NCBI GenBank assembly: GCA_027575805.1
Contig: JANBPU010000301.1
Location: 1 to 18,637 of the forward strand
DNA length: 18,637 bases
Origin: Mycoemilia scoparia
Taxonomy: Eukaryota > Kickxellomycota > Kickxellomycetes > Kickxellales > Kickxellaceae
Direction of reading: 5' to 3'
The notes under the pieces were generated by a model. That model did not search any database and was not told the DNA's origin. It saw nothing but the letters and a program-made list of their open reading frames with translations. Numbering within the stretch: position 1 is the stretch's first letter; each line of letters opens with the position of its first letter. Shown here one piece after another: positions 1-9,527 of the stretch. Position numbers and translations under genes: made by a program.

Positions 1-660
1 AAACTATCAATTGAATTTATCATCACATGTTTGAAGGAAATTCTCTATATTACATGGATTTGGCTTGGTCTTTTATTATATTTAATAATGCACTTTGTTT
101 AAGCATGCACAACCTTTGGAATCCATCACGTTATAAAATAAAAAAGAATAACATAAAGTTATGGCCTATAGAAAAAGCAATTTCATATAAAATGCCAGTT
201 CATGGCTTTTTGGAATAATATTAGACTATGAGACTTAGATTGCATGAACCTATTACAAAGGGCAATGTTGATAATAGACAGCAAGCATAACTAGAAGCAG
301 AGATCAGGGAACCTGATAAGGCTTGAGAAACACAAATCTTCAGCAATTAAATCTAGCTGAATGTCATTGTACAAATTCCATCCAATCTTGAAAGAACAGT
401 TTCCTACTTGTATATGTAACAACATCCAAGCAAATAATCCTAGTGAATGATTAGATTAAATATAGCATACTTGGTGCCCTAAGTAGTTTCATTGAAACAA
501 GTATTGGTGTATTTTTGTGTATGCCCTTCTAAAACAAGAATCCTACAAAAATTATGCAGATCAAAGCATTTGACATTTCTAGAAAGTTATAGAGCGGCAT
601 GATGGTATATATCCAAAAACAAGCAAAGTAACGGCTATTAATATCATCATATGGAAGATA
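1..660. other. AT-rich stretch without a recognisable gene
   Basis: I see no gene here. The longest open stretches are under 65 codons, have no recognisable motif and show no matching splice structure. On the minus strand around 310-470 about 49 codons are open, but nothing in them resembles a known domain. The stretch may be transposon debris, because clear repeat fragments begin right after it at 661. Confidence 0.5.
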
Positions 661-690
661 ATTTTTGAAGGGCGAGTATTTACTAGTAAA
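661..690 (+). repeat. Dispersed 30-bp repeat module, copy 1
   Basis: This 30-mer matches 27 of 30 bases with 17341-17370 at the right end of the window, in the same orientation. It starts with ATTTTTGAAGGG and ends in the perfect 12-bp palindrome TTTACTAGTAAA (679-690). Unlike the other two copies it is not followed by GTGATCA. It is probably a broken transposon end. Confidence 0.75.
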
Positions 691-700
691 ACTGGACATT

Positions 701-752
701 CATTTGGCTATGATTGCCCTTATAATCATTGGTCACCAAAGGGTACCCTTCA
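701..752. repeat. Diverged repeat fragment, partner of 1198-1248
   Basis: This stretch aligns with 1198-1248 over about 51 bases with nine substitutions, all transitions, and one single-base gap. Read on the minus strand, one frame shows W and stop where the partner shows two adjacent W codons, so any coding content is dead in this copy. It looks like a relic of a mobile element. Confidence 0.7.
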
Positions 753-870
753 ATAATTATTACTATATTATTGCAATGTCAATCCATTCATTCATCAAAA
801 TATTTCTCTGTAAATCGTTTACCAAAACCTTGTTTCTGTCTGTGTCAAAAACTCAAACATATGGGTAGCT

Positions 871-909
871 CTTTTTGAAGGATGGCTATTTGCTAGTAAA
901 TGGTGATCA
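871..909 (+). repeat. Dispersed repeat module, copy 2
   Basis: The first 30 bases match 25 of 30 with 17341-17370. A GTGATCA heptamer follows at 903-909, at the same 3-bp offset as in the right-hand copy. Weaker similarity extends upstream (AAAACTCAAA and ATATGGG at 847-866, compare 17312-17335). The inner palindrome has one mismatch. This is a decayed copy of the transposon end seen intact at 17310-17490. Confidence 0.75.
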
Positions 910-1055
910 TTCATTTGAACAAAGTTCACAAGGCTTTGGGCAAAATGGGTCCCCGGAAGATGCATATGAAATGCCTTGTGATTAGGCCGAAAACTGAGAG
1001 CCCATTTCTGCCTACCATAGATTCGGCCACTGGCGAAATCTAGCCATTGCCAGAA

Positions 1056-1200
1056 TCTCCTTTGAAGGTGTACCAGGATGATGGCCTGGATAATAACCAA
1101 TAATCTGTCAGGCTCCAGCTAAAGTATATAGCCTATGGGCCAACCTGTGGTGAATGCATGAAGGTACCAATCTGCTTCCTTTTGATGGAGAACTTGCCAC
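1056..1200. repeat. Degenerate dispersed repeat (about 145 bp), partner of 7330-7473
   Basis: This stretch aligns with 7330-7473, more than 6 kb away in the same orientation, with a single 1-nt gap and about 65 percent identity by hand count. In the 88 bp from 1113 to 1200 I count 26 transitions, 3 transversions and the gap. In 1056-1112 I count 12 transitions and 10 transversions. The minus strand has a reading frame that shares ILAG and I-G-Y/W-Y between the copies, but this copy has a stop codon between those motifs. It is an old, dead repeat of unknown type. Confidence 0.75.
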
Positions 1201-1248
1201 TTGGCTGTGATTGCCCCTACAATCGTTGGCCACCAAAAGATGCCTTCA
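1198..1248. repeat. Diverged repeat fragment, partner of 701-752
   Basis: This is the second member of the pair described at 701-752. It directly abuts the 1056-1200 repeat, so both may belong to one longer element. The minus-strand frame here is open and continuous with that of 1113-1200 (E-G-I-F-W-W-P then A-K-W), which gives the 70-codon open stretch at 1119-1331. Confidence 0.65.
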
Positions 1249-1585
1249 CAAATCATGAGACATACTAGACTTAAATAATTAATAGGATGATGAACTAACT
1301 GAAGTGGCTTAGTATTTAAATTAACAAACAATGATTATTTAAAAGAGCAAAGGGCGGGCTATTTAAAATATATAAAAAGAGAGCCGGATAAAATTTTTTA
1401 TAAAAATGTATTATTTCATACATGTGTTGTTGATGATATAGTAGCAAGCAAGAAAAAACCAATAAAATTATATGTATATGTATATATATATTTAATATAA
1501 GCGGATGTGTTTATAGCAAGAACCACTACTGCTGCTTCGCTTCCTATCGCTCACCGATCGTGCTTCTCGTCCTCCTCATCGTGTC
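1249..1585. other. 3' flank of the transcription factor gene
   Basis: This is AT-rich non-coding DNA including a run of TA and TATG units at about 1469-1491. It should contain the 3' UTR and polyadenylation site of the minus-strand gene ending at 1586. I found no convincing AATAAA on the minus strand, which is not unusual in fungi. Confidence 0.5.
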
Positions 1586-4500
1586 TTAGGAGCTGCTATT
1601 CAGAAGATCTTGTATTACGCCTACATAATTACAACTTGACTCCCAAGACGATTGATTCATGTGCAAAAATCGACTAATGTCCAATATATTTTTTGAAACT
1701 ACTGACTTGGCCTCGTCGTGTGTATCGCCCGAAACTGATGACGACGAATGTTGATACATCCTAAGCTGGTTGATATAAATCCGCACGCAAAGCTGCAATG
1801 AATGTGGCAAAGAATGGTGGAATGCAAGTTTTCGTGGAGAACTGCCCGGTATTGCAATTTTCTGGCTGTTGTGATGATCATATGTGGTGATACTGGACGA
1901 CGACTGCTGGTTATTTGATTGGGTATTGGTAGAAGAAGAAGCGGTTGGATCGATCAGTTGGCGATTATTGCTAAAATAAGGCTGTGGGGACATTGCTTTG
2001 GATGTCGTAACACCATTATTACTATTTCTGCTATTATTGTTGACATTGACCTGAAGAGATATCATTTCAGCCAGATTCTCAATAGAACTAACTGTTTGTT
2101 TGGAGAATTGGCTTGTTTGGAGACCTGGGGGTTCCTTTGGAAGGAGCGCATTCTCGGCAAATGGCCTGGGTATTGATGGATCCTCCCCATGGATCAGGCA
2201 CGATATATAGTCTGCGGTTCGAATACAGCGCTGCCAAAGCTCGGCGGTATAAAGGTCCAAGACCTGCAAAAACGCCGGGTTGAGGTGAATTTGTTGGTTC
2301 TGCTGTTGTTGTGTGCTTCCCGGCTGTGACGAAAGTCTTTGAGTAAGCTCATGCTTCAAATGGAAGATTTGTGAATAAGTATGGATCCTTAAGCTGACTA
2401 TTAAGACAAGGAGACTAAAGTAGTATACTGAAAGGCCACACTGAGCAGAAACATCAGAGCTATCGCCGCTACCAATAAAGTTTGATGGCGTTGGCAGCTT
2501 CATCCTTTGGATATCAACAAAGCCCTCACACACACAAGCAGAGCTACATTTGTGCAGCCTTAGCAACTCCAAGAACTTGACACGGGCTGCTTCAAGTTTG
2601 CACTCGATATTTTGTACAATGAGCTGAAGTGAATGCAGTTTCTGGCGCCAATCAATCAAATTCTGATTGGTTGCACTTGCATCAATGCTGTCAGCACCAT
2701 CCTCCTTTGGAATAGCACTCTGTGGTATAAACGAGCTGATAACCGGGTGCAGTGCAGCAACTTCGCCCATAAGATGACCATAGCACAACATCGGAACCAG
2801 ATATGGATTCGATTTAGTTTCGCTGTGCGAGACAAGGTTGGTCATGATCTTGGTCAGATCGACCGATGCTGATATTGGTGGTAACTTTTCGTGCGCATTT
2901 GGGAATACCGGCTGGTCCCAAACTTCCATTGGGCATGGTAGACGAACGTGGATGTCCCTGTCATTTATTAGAGTTTGAAGGTGTTCAGTTATAGAATAAA
3001 AGCGTTCTCCAACAAACAGCGTCCACCATAGTCTCCTCTGGATTTCCATGAACAGGCCTTGGCCTAGAGCAGAACCATTGACGTTGATGTCTTGCAAATT
3101 CCAGTGCAGCCACCCAACATCTGTTTGAGCACCCTGATACTTGGACGGAGCATCAAGCAGATGGTACCCAAGTTGAAGGGCGATTCTTGTAGCTTGGCAC
3201 CAGTATATGCTGGATTTTTGGAATTTTTGGTCCTTGAACGTAGACAACGACAGAAGGATCAATCCTTGTATGGTGCAAATTCCAGGTGAACTGAGCTCAG
3301 CCTGCAAGCATTCACTGGCCAGCCCAATGAAAAACTCTGATCCTATGGTGATGTGCTGCCGAGAGGATGTGTCCGAAGACACCGTAGGGCCAAATGCGCT
3401 TGATGTATCATGGGCCATACATGCCCTCAAAGAGAACCATACGAACTGGTTGAGGGTGCCATTGGCGAGCTGGTGCATGAAGGTGGCCTTGTGGATGGTC
3501 GGATAATGTGGGTGCACCTGGCTAAAATATTTTGTTACGCTTTGCATGGCAGCACTCACAGTGTCAGGATGTATGATCAGGCGAGGATGTACCTGCAAGA
3601 AGATCGTATTGTCTTCGTTATTCGTGTTAGAAAAGAATCCCTTGGACTTGGTTTGAGGCAATCCAGCAGGAGAAGAATACACAGCTTTGGAACTAGAGAT
3701 GTAGTCAGCAGCAGAGCCCAACATGACCTCATTGGACAGTGTTTTAGAATCAGACCCAATGTCTTTACCACCCCCGATGCTATGCACATCAAGAATAAAT
3801 GGGTGCTGGGATGACTGCCCTGATGCCACGGCTCGTGGGGTAACGGTTGTAGGATGGAAAGTGCTAAAGTAGTCGGGAGATATAGTTCCATCTCCAGATC
3901 TGACTTGATCCATGCCCACCCTTGCCCCGACAGTGGCCTGTGAACTATGGACAGCAGCACCTTCAGATGGCGTTGCGCTACCAAACTCCCAGGTTGGAGA
4001 GAATGGGTGTGGAGTATTCGTGGCTACAAAGCCATGATGATGTTGATGTGCTGCCTGTCCAGAGTTGCTACCAGTCACACCATAGTCATTCATTCCGCTA
4101 ATATTGCTGCTCGCACTTCCGCTTCCACTGTCAGCTATGGCATAAATATGACCTGCTTGACCACTGCCCATGCTACCAACAGTTGGGTGGGGTGCATACT
4201 GTTGTCGTTGCTGTGGGTATGAGACAGGAGGTGATAGCTGGTGCTCATAAGCTCTCATAGTAGTACCAGTATTGGGATAGTTGCTGGGTGCTTCTGTAGA
4301 TGACGATCCATAAATGCTGCTGGAAACGCTGCTAGGCACTGCTTGAGTTTGGCTGTAAGCAAATGGGGTGCTGGTAATAGTAATGTTCTGCGAGCTTGGA
4401 ACCGAAATTGTAGGCATACTTTGGTATGGATGAGCCGAGGTCGGTTGTGAGTAATACGGCGATTGCTGTTGCTGCTGCTGTTGGGACAAAAAGTTCTGGT

Positions 4501-5650
4501 GGTGAGGGCTATGGTTATGACTATACTGATAACCGTGGTGGTACTGTTGGTTATAGTGTGGTTGATAGTATGGAAAGAATCTACCACTTTGATCACGATG
4601 TAAAAGAGCCCTATTATTTCCCGGGTAGTGCACCATGTTAGGATCAGATAGTGAAGCAGTACCTCCCATACCATCAATACCAGAAACACTGGGATGTCGG
4701 AATCCATAGTGACGAGAATGATATCCCCCGCCTACACCACCTTGGTGATCATTGGGGAGGTAGCCATGGACTGAGGATCCGTTTCCGGCAGAGAGGGAGT
4801 TGGGATTTCCCATAGCGTTATTAGCACCATCAAGCTCATCTTTTCTGGGTTGTGACTTACGAGGCCGGCCCCGTTTTTTCATAGCGAGATATGTGCAAGG
4901 AATCCGGCGATTGACGCAATTTTGACATGAAGGCTGGCCACCATCGCAACGTACTTTCTTTCTGCGACATGTAGCACAAGCTTGGTTAACGCGGTTGTTT
5001 GCACTTGTGGTGCTAGTGCCGCTGGTAGAAGTGATTACAGTTGTTGTAGGAATTGCAGTGGTGGTGGGATTTGTGATAGAACTAGGAACAGCACCAGGGT
5101 TATTACTAGCAACAAATGCTGGAGGCGAGGCGTTAAAGGCTATTGGTGTAGGATTGGTACTACCACCATCATTTATACTGTTGATTGGAGCAGGTGTGCT
5201 ACCATTGCTATCCGACGGGGTGACCTCTGAAATTGATTTAAGCCTACCATCATTGCTTGATCTCTGCTTCGTATCAGGGACACTATCATTCACTCCAAGA
5301 ATGCTGTCCCACATTGAGGGATCAAAAATGGGAGGTGTCATGCTAGGTACGGGACCTGAATAGCTTCTTAAAGGGTCTTGGCGCGACAGGCTGGGATCGT
5401 CAGCGCCACCCAACTTTTGGTTGGTGGCAGCGGCACTGGTGCTGCCACCATGGAAGCTGCTTTCAGCATTACTGTCGCTGTTGTCGTAATTACTAATATT
5501 GACAATGGGAGGCAGACTCGAACGTTCAAAGTCAGATCCTTCACGGTTCAAGTCATCTAGTATGAACCATGATGGATCTGGGTAATTGTCAGCCGAATTG
5601 GGCTCCTTAGTCGAACTGGCGTCTTGATAACTATCTAAGGTATCGCTCAT
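1586..5650 (-). CDS. Zn2Cys6 (Gal4-type) transcription factor with fungal-specific middle homology domain
   Basis: This single-exon gene encodes a 1354-residue nuclear DNA-binding regulator. Cysteines C225, C228, C235, C242, C245 and C252 give the spacing CX2CX6CX6CX2CX6C of a binuclear zinc cluster, with the basic segment CRRKKVRC inside. Directly after it, KKRGRPRK (about 258-265) contains the AT-hook core RGRP. The acidic, Ser-rich N-terminus and a long Gln/His/Ser-rich linker (about 270-680, Q7 run near 390) are probably disordered activation regions. From about 690 the protein resembles the fungal_trans (middle homology) domain: VHPHYPTIH, then RRLWW with TLFVGERF near 868. Q-rich loops follow near 1113 and towards the C-terminus. 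The start at 5650 is an ATG that begins the whole frame. Family is certain; target genes and pathway cannot be read from sequence. It is longer than most members (usually 600-1000 residues). Confidence 0.95.
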   Translation of the reverse strand: MSDTLDSYQDASSTKEPNSADNYPDPSWFILDDLNREGSDFERSSLPPIVNISNYDNSDSNAESSFHGGSTSAAATNQKLGGADDPSLSRQDPLRSYSGPVPSMTPPIFDPSMWDSILGVNDSVPDTKQRSSNDGRLKSISEVTPSDSNGSTPAPINSINDGGSTNPTPIAFNASPPAFVASNNPGAVPSSITNPTTTAIPTTTVITSTSGTSTTSANNRVNQACATCRRKKVRCDGGQPSCQNCVNRRIPCTYLAMKKRGRPRKSQPRKDELDGANNAMGNPNSLSAGNGSSVHGYLPNDHQGGVGGGYHSRHYGFRHPSVSGIDGMGGTASLSDPNMVHYPGNNRALLHRDQSGRFFPYYQPHYNQQYHHGYQYSHNHSPHHQNFLSQQQQQQQSPYYSQPTSAHPYQSMPTISVPSSQNITITSTPFAYSQTQAVPSSVSSSIYGSSSTEAPSNYPNTGTTMRAYEHQLSPPVSYPQQRQQYAPHPTVGSMGSGQAGHIYAIADSGSGSASSNISGMNDYGVTGSNSGQAAHQHHHGFVATNTPHPFSPTWEFGSATPSEGAAVHSSQATVGARVGMDQVRSGDGTISPDYFSTFHPTTVTPRAVASGQSSQHPFILDVHSIGGGKDIGSDSKTLSNEVMLGSAADYISSSKAVYSSPAGLPQTKSKGFFSNTNNEDNTIFLQVHPRLIIHPDTVSAAMQSVTKYFSQVHPHYPTIHKATFMHQLANGTLNQFVWFSLRACMAHDTSSAFGPTVSSDTSSRQHITIGSEFFIGLASECLQAELSSPGICTIQGLILLSLSTFKDQKFQKSSIYWCQATRIALQLGYHLLDAPSKYQGAQTDVGWLHWNLQDINVNGSALGQGLFMEIQRRLWWTLFVGERFYSITEHLQTLINDRDIHVRLPCPMEVWDQPVFPNAHEKLPPISASVDLTKIMTNLVSHSETKSNPYLVPMLCYGHLMGEVAALHPVISSFIPQSAIPKEDGADSIDASATNQNLIDWRQKLHSLQLIVQNIECKLEAARVKFLELLRLHKCSSACVCEGFVDIQRMKLPTPSNFIGSGDSSDVSAQCGLSVYYFSLLVLIVSLRIHTYSQIFHLKHELTQRLSSQPGSTQQQQNQQIHLNPAFLQVLDLYTAELWQRCIRTADYISCLIHGEDPSIPRPFAENALLPKEPPGLQTSQFSKQTVSSIENLAEMISLQVNVNNNSRNSNNGVTTSKAMSPQPYFSNNRQLIDPTASSSTNTQSNNQQSSSSITTYDHHNSQKIAIPGSSPRKLAFHHSLPHSLQLCVRIYINQLRMYQHSSSSVSGDTHDEAKSVVSKNILDISRFLHMNQSSWESSCNYVGVIQDLLNSSS

Positions 5651-6408
5651 GGAAGGTATGGGTTGGAATCCTCAAAACGAGGATAAAAGGGCAGCGCAAG
5701 CGAACTACATATGTATAAAGACATGTGTTGTATGGAACAAAACGGACGTGTGATATGATAATATGCAGACAGAAGCAAGCAAAAATCAAAAACAGAAGCA
5801 AACAAAGAGTGGTTAAAGCAGTGATCCCATTTTCAAGCAAAAGTGTTGGGCAAAAGTGATTTTCATGTTAGATTTCATCACAGAATTGGGCGAAAAAATA
5901 CTTTATAAAATTAAAGAACCTACCTTGTTCACTATTGCTTAAAACAGTTGTCAATAAGTATTGGCAGCTGCTGTTGAGTGGCTTACGCTTTTTTTGACGA
6001 CTTTAACGCTTGTTAAAAGAGCGGTCGAGAGTTGCCGAAGAGCACAAAGGCTAAGTGAATATATGCGTGGTTGATATGAAAGTAGAATTAAAGCAAGTGG
6101 GTGAGAATGAATTTTACTTGGCTTTAAACCTAAATATCGTGTATGTATATATGCGAAGAAAGCCGAAAAGAGTGCGAGACAGAGATAATATCTTGGTGTA
6201 GAAAGAAGGTATCAGTGTTCAGATGCAGGAGGCGATGTATGCTAATAACTTGGGTCGCAGCTTACGATGGTAGTTGTGGTGCTGGAGTATCAATTGACGT
6301 TGCAGCTGGATGCTGTTTGGGCGCCGGGTGATAATAACGAATGCCAGACTTGATGTATAGACCTTTGATTGGGGAAAGAGGCAATTAAAGCCTAGAGTAT
6401 GGTTATAA

Positions 6409-6450
6409 GTAGTAGTAGTAGTAGTAGTGGTGGTGGTGGTGGTGGTGGTA
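6409..6450 (+). repeat. Compound microsatellite (AGT)n then (GGT)n
   Basis: About six GTA units pass directly into about seven GTG units, which can be read straight from the sequence. It lies about 760 bp upstream of the transcription factor start. Confidence 0.95.
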
Positions 6451-6703
6451 ATAGAGAAGAATACTAAATGTTATCAGTACCAATAGCAAAGCCTGCTGAA
6501 GTGGTGCGATAGATATAGAAATAGAGATAGAGGTGTGGTTAATGGAGAGTCTAATAGAACCAAACTAGATTATCACTAGAAAGCGCAAACCAGCTATGTA
6601 TGTTTGTGTAAAAAAGTTAGACAAGGGGGCTGCTGTTGGTAATAATAAAGACAAGCACGAGAGCAAGGCAGATGGCTGATGATCAAGGACACAGATACAC
6701 AAT

Positions 6704-6708
<5 letters not shown>

Positions 6709-6742
<34 letters not shown>
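6709..6742 (+). repeat. (GA)17 microsatellite
   Basis: An uninterrupted GA run of 34 nt. It is complementary to the CT run at 7072-7092. Confidence 0.97.
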
Positions 6743-6747
<5 letters not shown>

Positions 6748-7071
6748 GCACTTATAAATAGTGTAAAGACAGACAAAAATAAATCGAGGCTTCAAGGAAG
6801 CGACTTTGCGTGCTTGTTCTATGTAGCGAGAGGCAAGCTATGCAGCAGAATTCAGGAGAGGAGGCAATGAAGTGCAAATTCAAAGCCTAAAAAGCATAGC
6901 GGGAAGCGATACAGGAGAGTGAAAAGAGGAGTCAAAGGACAATGGCAGGAGACAGCGAGAAGGCCGCCTAGTAAAAGGGACACAGAGGCAGAAAAATTGG
7001 AGAGCAGGCCAGGAGCGAGAAGGGAGGCAGGTGGGCAAGCGGGCACCTGTTTAATGAAGAGGAAGGGCTCC

Positions 7072-7092
7072 CTCTCTCTCTCTCTCTCTCTC
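7072..7092 (+). repeat. (CT)10 microsatellite
   Basis: An uninterrupted CT run of 21 nt, 329 bp downstream of the GA run, which gives an inverted-repeat pair of about 20 bp. Confidence 0.97.
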
Positions 7093-7329
7093 GGATGGCG
7101 GCAGAAAAAAACAAGCTTCGGGTAAGCAAAAGGCTGAGGAGGGCCCACAGAGAGGCGCATGTGCACACCTGTATTCTAAGCGGTTCTGGTTTTTTTGGGC
7201 ACGGAGCAGCCAAATAGACTTGATGCCAATCACCACCATCTGCTGCCCACAACAGAGCAGGCTTGGCCTAGTCTGCCACACAAAGCGTCTTTGGTAACCC
7301 TCGCACCACAACCGCCTAGTACACGGCCG

Positions 7330-7473
7330 TCTCCTCTAAAAAGGTACTAATATAATCCCTTGTATACCAGCCAATCATCGCCGAGACTCCAGCTAAAATG
7401 CATGGGTTGTGGGCTGGTTTGCAGGGAATATATGAGGGTGTCAGTCTGTTCCCTTTGGCAGAGAAATTGTCAT
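7330..7473. repeat. Degenerate dispersed repeat, partner of 1056-1200
   Basis: This is the second copy of the roughly 145-bp repeat. It overlaps a 146-codon minus-strand open stretch (7316-7756), whose translation is arginine- and serine-rich and unlike any family I know; I treat that stretch as chance extension of a repeat, not a gene. It sits in the upstream region of the transcription factor gene. Confidence 0.75.
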
Positions 7474-7731
7474 ACATGTGTGTGTGCAGGGCCAGCAGAC
7501 GCGCGCTAAAATGACATTTTCCTTCATGTATAAAAATGCTGCTGGAAAATCTTGACCATCTAGTGGATGGATATCTGCCTGCCTGCCTGTCAATGGCTGA
7601 TTGAGAACGGTGCTCTTTCGCTGGTACTGCTATTATCACAGCAGCAGCAGAAGAAACTAAGAAAAAGCCCTTGAGCAGTAGCAAAGATTTGCTACTACTA
7701 CTACGACCACCACAGGTTTTGCTCCAATACA

Positions 7732-7751
7732 CCGGCCGCTTTAACGGCCGG
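7732..7751. repeat. GC-rich inverted repeat, CCGGCCG-N6-CGGCCGG
   Basis: Two perfect 7-bp arms (7732-7738 and 7745-7751) flank a 6-nt spacer in otherwise moderate-GC DNA. Another CGGCCG lies at 7324-7329. Zn2Cys6 proteins as a family bind paired CGG triplets, so this could be a regulator site, but that is inference only. Confidence 0.6.
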
Positions 7752-8172
7752 CCCACCGTAGCCCACCAGTCACAGCGCTACCAGACAATTCCATTCCAGC
7801 AATGGCGCTTTGTCTTTTGCCTGTAGCAGGCTTTCAAGAGCCTTTGATTCCCTGCCAAACTTCTCTACCGTGTTCGTTCCACCCACAATCACCACTCCAA
7901 TGCGATGCTAGAACATTCCCGGGCTCGCACACATATACGCATGGGACTGCTCGCACCCTACACAGAACACTTATTCAAACGGCCAGCCTTACTCTTGAAT
8001 TTTACCTTATTAGCCAACCCAAGTCCCACCATTTTGCTTGGCTGTGCAAATCGATGCAAGCACGCATATACACTTTATCCCAAAATCCGCAGCTTCTCTG
8101 CAGCATTTTTGCTGGGTCTCAACTCTATTTGCATATCCAAAAATAGCCCACTTCCTCCAGCCCAGGCACCAG

Positions 8173-8188
8173 ACACACACACACACAC
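8173..8188 (+). repeat. (AC)8 microsatellite
   Basis: A short uninterrupted AC run, followed by ACAGACAG. Confidence 0.9.
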
Positions 8189-8554
8189 AGACAGACATAA
8201 TGATGGGTGTTTTTTTGCTACAGTGTATGCTAGCCTCCGATTATGGCTTTATTTATTGGGATATTTACCCAACCCCCTTACCTGAGGGCCACCCATAGCA
8301 TTGTTTTTAAACTGCTCTGATCCACTTTAATACATGCCATTTGCATCACTATTGTCACGTTTCAAAAAGGACCTTCCAATGCTCATTATAGACCTGGCAA
8401 TCCTCTTCAATCTATTTCCAATGTGTATTAGAAAAGACACACAATACATACAAATGTTGTTTAAAGCACGCTTTTTTGCATCAGCATATCAGTACGCTGG
8501 CATACAGAGTTCTCTTGTTGGTTGAAACAAAACCCTCAAACATAACACAACCAC

Positions 8555-8570
8555 CACTACTACTACTACT
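8555..8570 (+). repeat. (ACT)5 microsatellite
   Basis: A short uninterrupted ACT run about 150 bp beyond the RPB8 stop codon, probably in its 3' flank. Confidence 0.9.
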
Positions 8571-8722
8571 AATGCTCATAATCGAGTTTACCATGTGTGC
8601 ATTACTATCACAAAAAATATATGTTACTATATGGCTTTATCCTCCACCTTCGCCTCCTTCCAAAGGCCCATCGGGAGCGGTCTAGGTACACACGCATGCA
8701 CATACAAACACGTAGGAGCTTA

Positions 8723-9487
8723 TTATCGCCTGATTAGGAGATAGACATTCTCGCCCACTGTCAGGTTCTGAAGATGGCGATAGTCCCCAGTCAGCTGCAT
8801 CAAAAGTCCCCCATATGAAATAAAGACCGATCTAAAAACACAAGAACAAATACACAAAGTCAAATCGCGAATCCAATTATCTGAGATGTCCCTCACTAAA
8901 GACACGCACACATGCGCATACACAGTCTTTAGATACACACACAAAAGAAATGTCCTTTATTCTCCTGAATCATCTTTTCTGACCCCTGAAAGAGAAACGC
9001 ATACAAACAAAAATTTCAATTGGGCTTACACTTTGGCCTGATCCGAATCTTCATAGCGATAAATACGCCCATACATGACATATTCATAGTCGTCTGCAAG
9101 AGATCGCTCAGTACCACTGACAACTGCCCGCCACGACGAATCGGTCTTGCTGAACCCAGCTGCTCCCGTGCTGCCGTCCTTGGCCCCACTAACACCCAAT
9201 GACGACGCCAATACCAAAGAAAACTTGTCGGCTGTGTTTAGTGTGTATAGCTGGTTGTTGATATCCAGAATCAGATCCATCTCGTAGTTTTCACTTCTTG
9301 CACTGATGCGCGAAACTATTTTTATATCATGAATAATGAAAAAAAATACAGTGGCAGCAGTAGTAATTAAAAAATTGTCCCGAGTCCATTACCATTGTTT
9401 TTAGATTTATATTGTAGATATTTTTAATATATGCTATATAGCCATAGTTGTATGCTATGACTATATAGCATTTGTCTGATGATGATG

Positions 9488-9527
<40 letters not shown>

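Larger units (their letters stand above)
5651..8722. other. Long intergenic region upstream of the transcription factor gene
   Basis: I support no gene in these 3.07 kb. The part nearest 5650 must hold the promoter and 5' leader of the minus-strand transcription factor. From about 6140 to 7130 the plus strand is purine-rich, so the transcription factor sense strand is pyrimidine-rich, as fungal promoters often are. The region also holds five microsatellites, a decayed repeat (7330-7473) and a GC-rich palindrome (7732-7751). The right part includes the 3' UTR of RPB8. Open stretches up to 146 codons exist but have low-complexity or repeat-derived translations. Confidence 0.55.

Noticed and set aside
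741..748. GGGTACCC palindrome and the nearby CCCTTCAA matching TTGAAGGG at 665-672 as MITE ends
   Set aside because: The 8-bp inverted match is too short, no target-site duplication is visible, and the intervening sequence matches 1198-1248, which lacks these ends.
819..1331. Two adjacent minus-strand open frames of 93 and 70 codons
   Set aside because: They form a broken reading frame within repeat fragments (stop between ILAGA and QIIGYY). At best this is a transposon relic; no protein family could be recognised.
4255..4707. 150-codon frame inside the transcription factor gene
   Set aside because: It is a shadow of the Gln/His/Ser-rich linker in another frame, with compositional bias from CAN codons.
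7316..7756. 146-codon minus-strand open frame
   Set aside because: It overlaps the decayed dispersed repeat at 7330-7473, has an Arg/Ser-biased translation with no motif, and its relative at 1056-1200 contains a stop codon.
7802..8285. Overlapping plus-strand open frames of 114 and 126 codons
   Set aside because: Translations run through an AC microsatellite in different frames, with no motif and no splice-site support.
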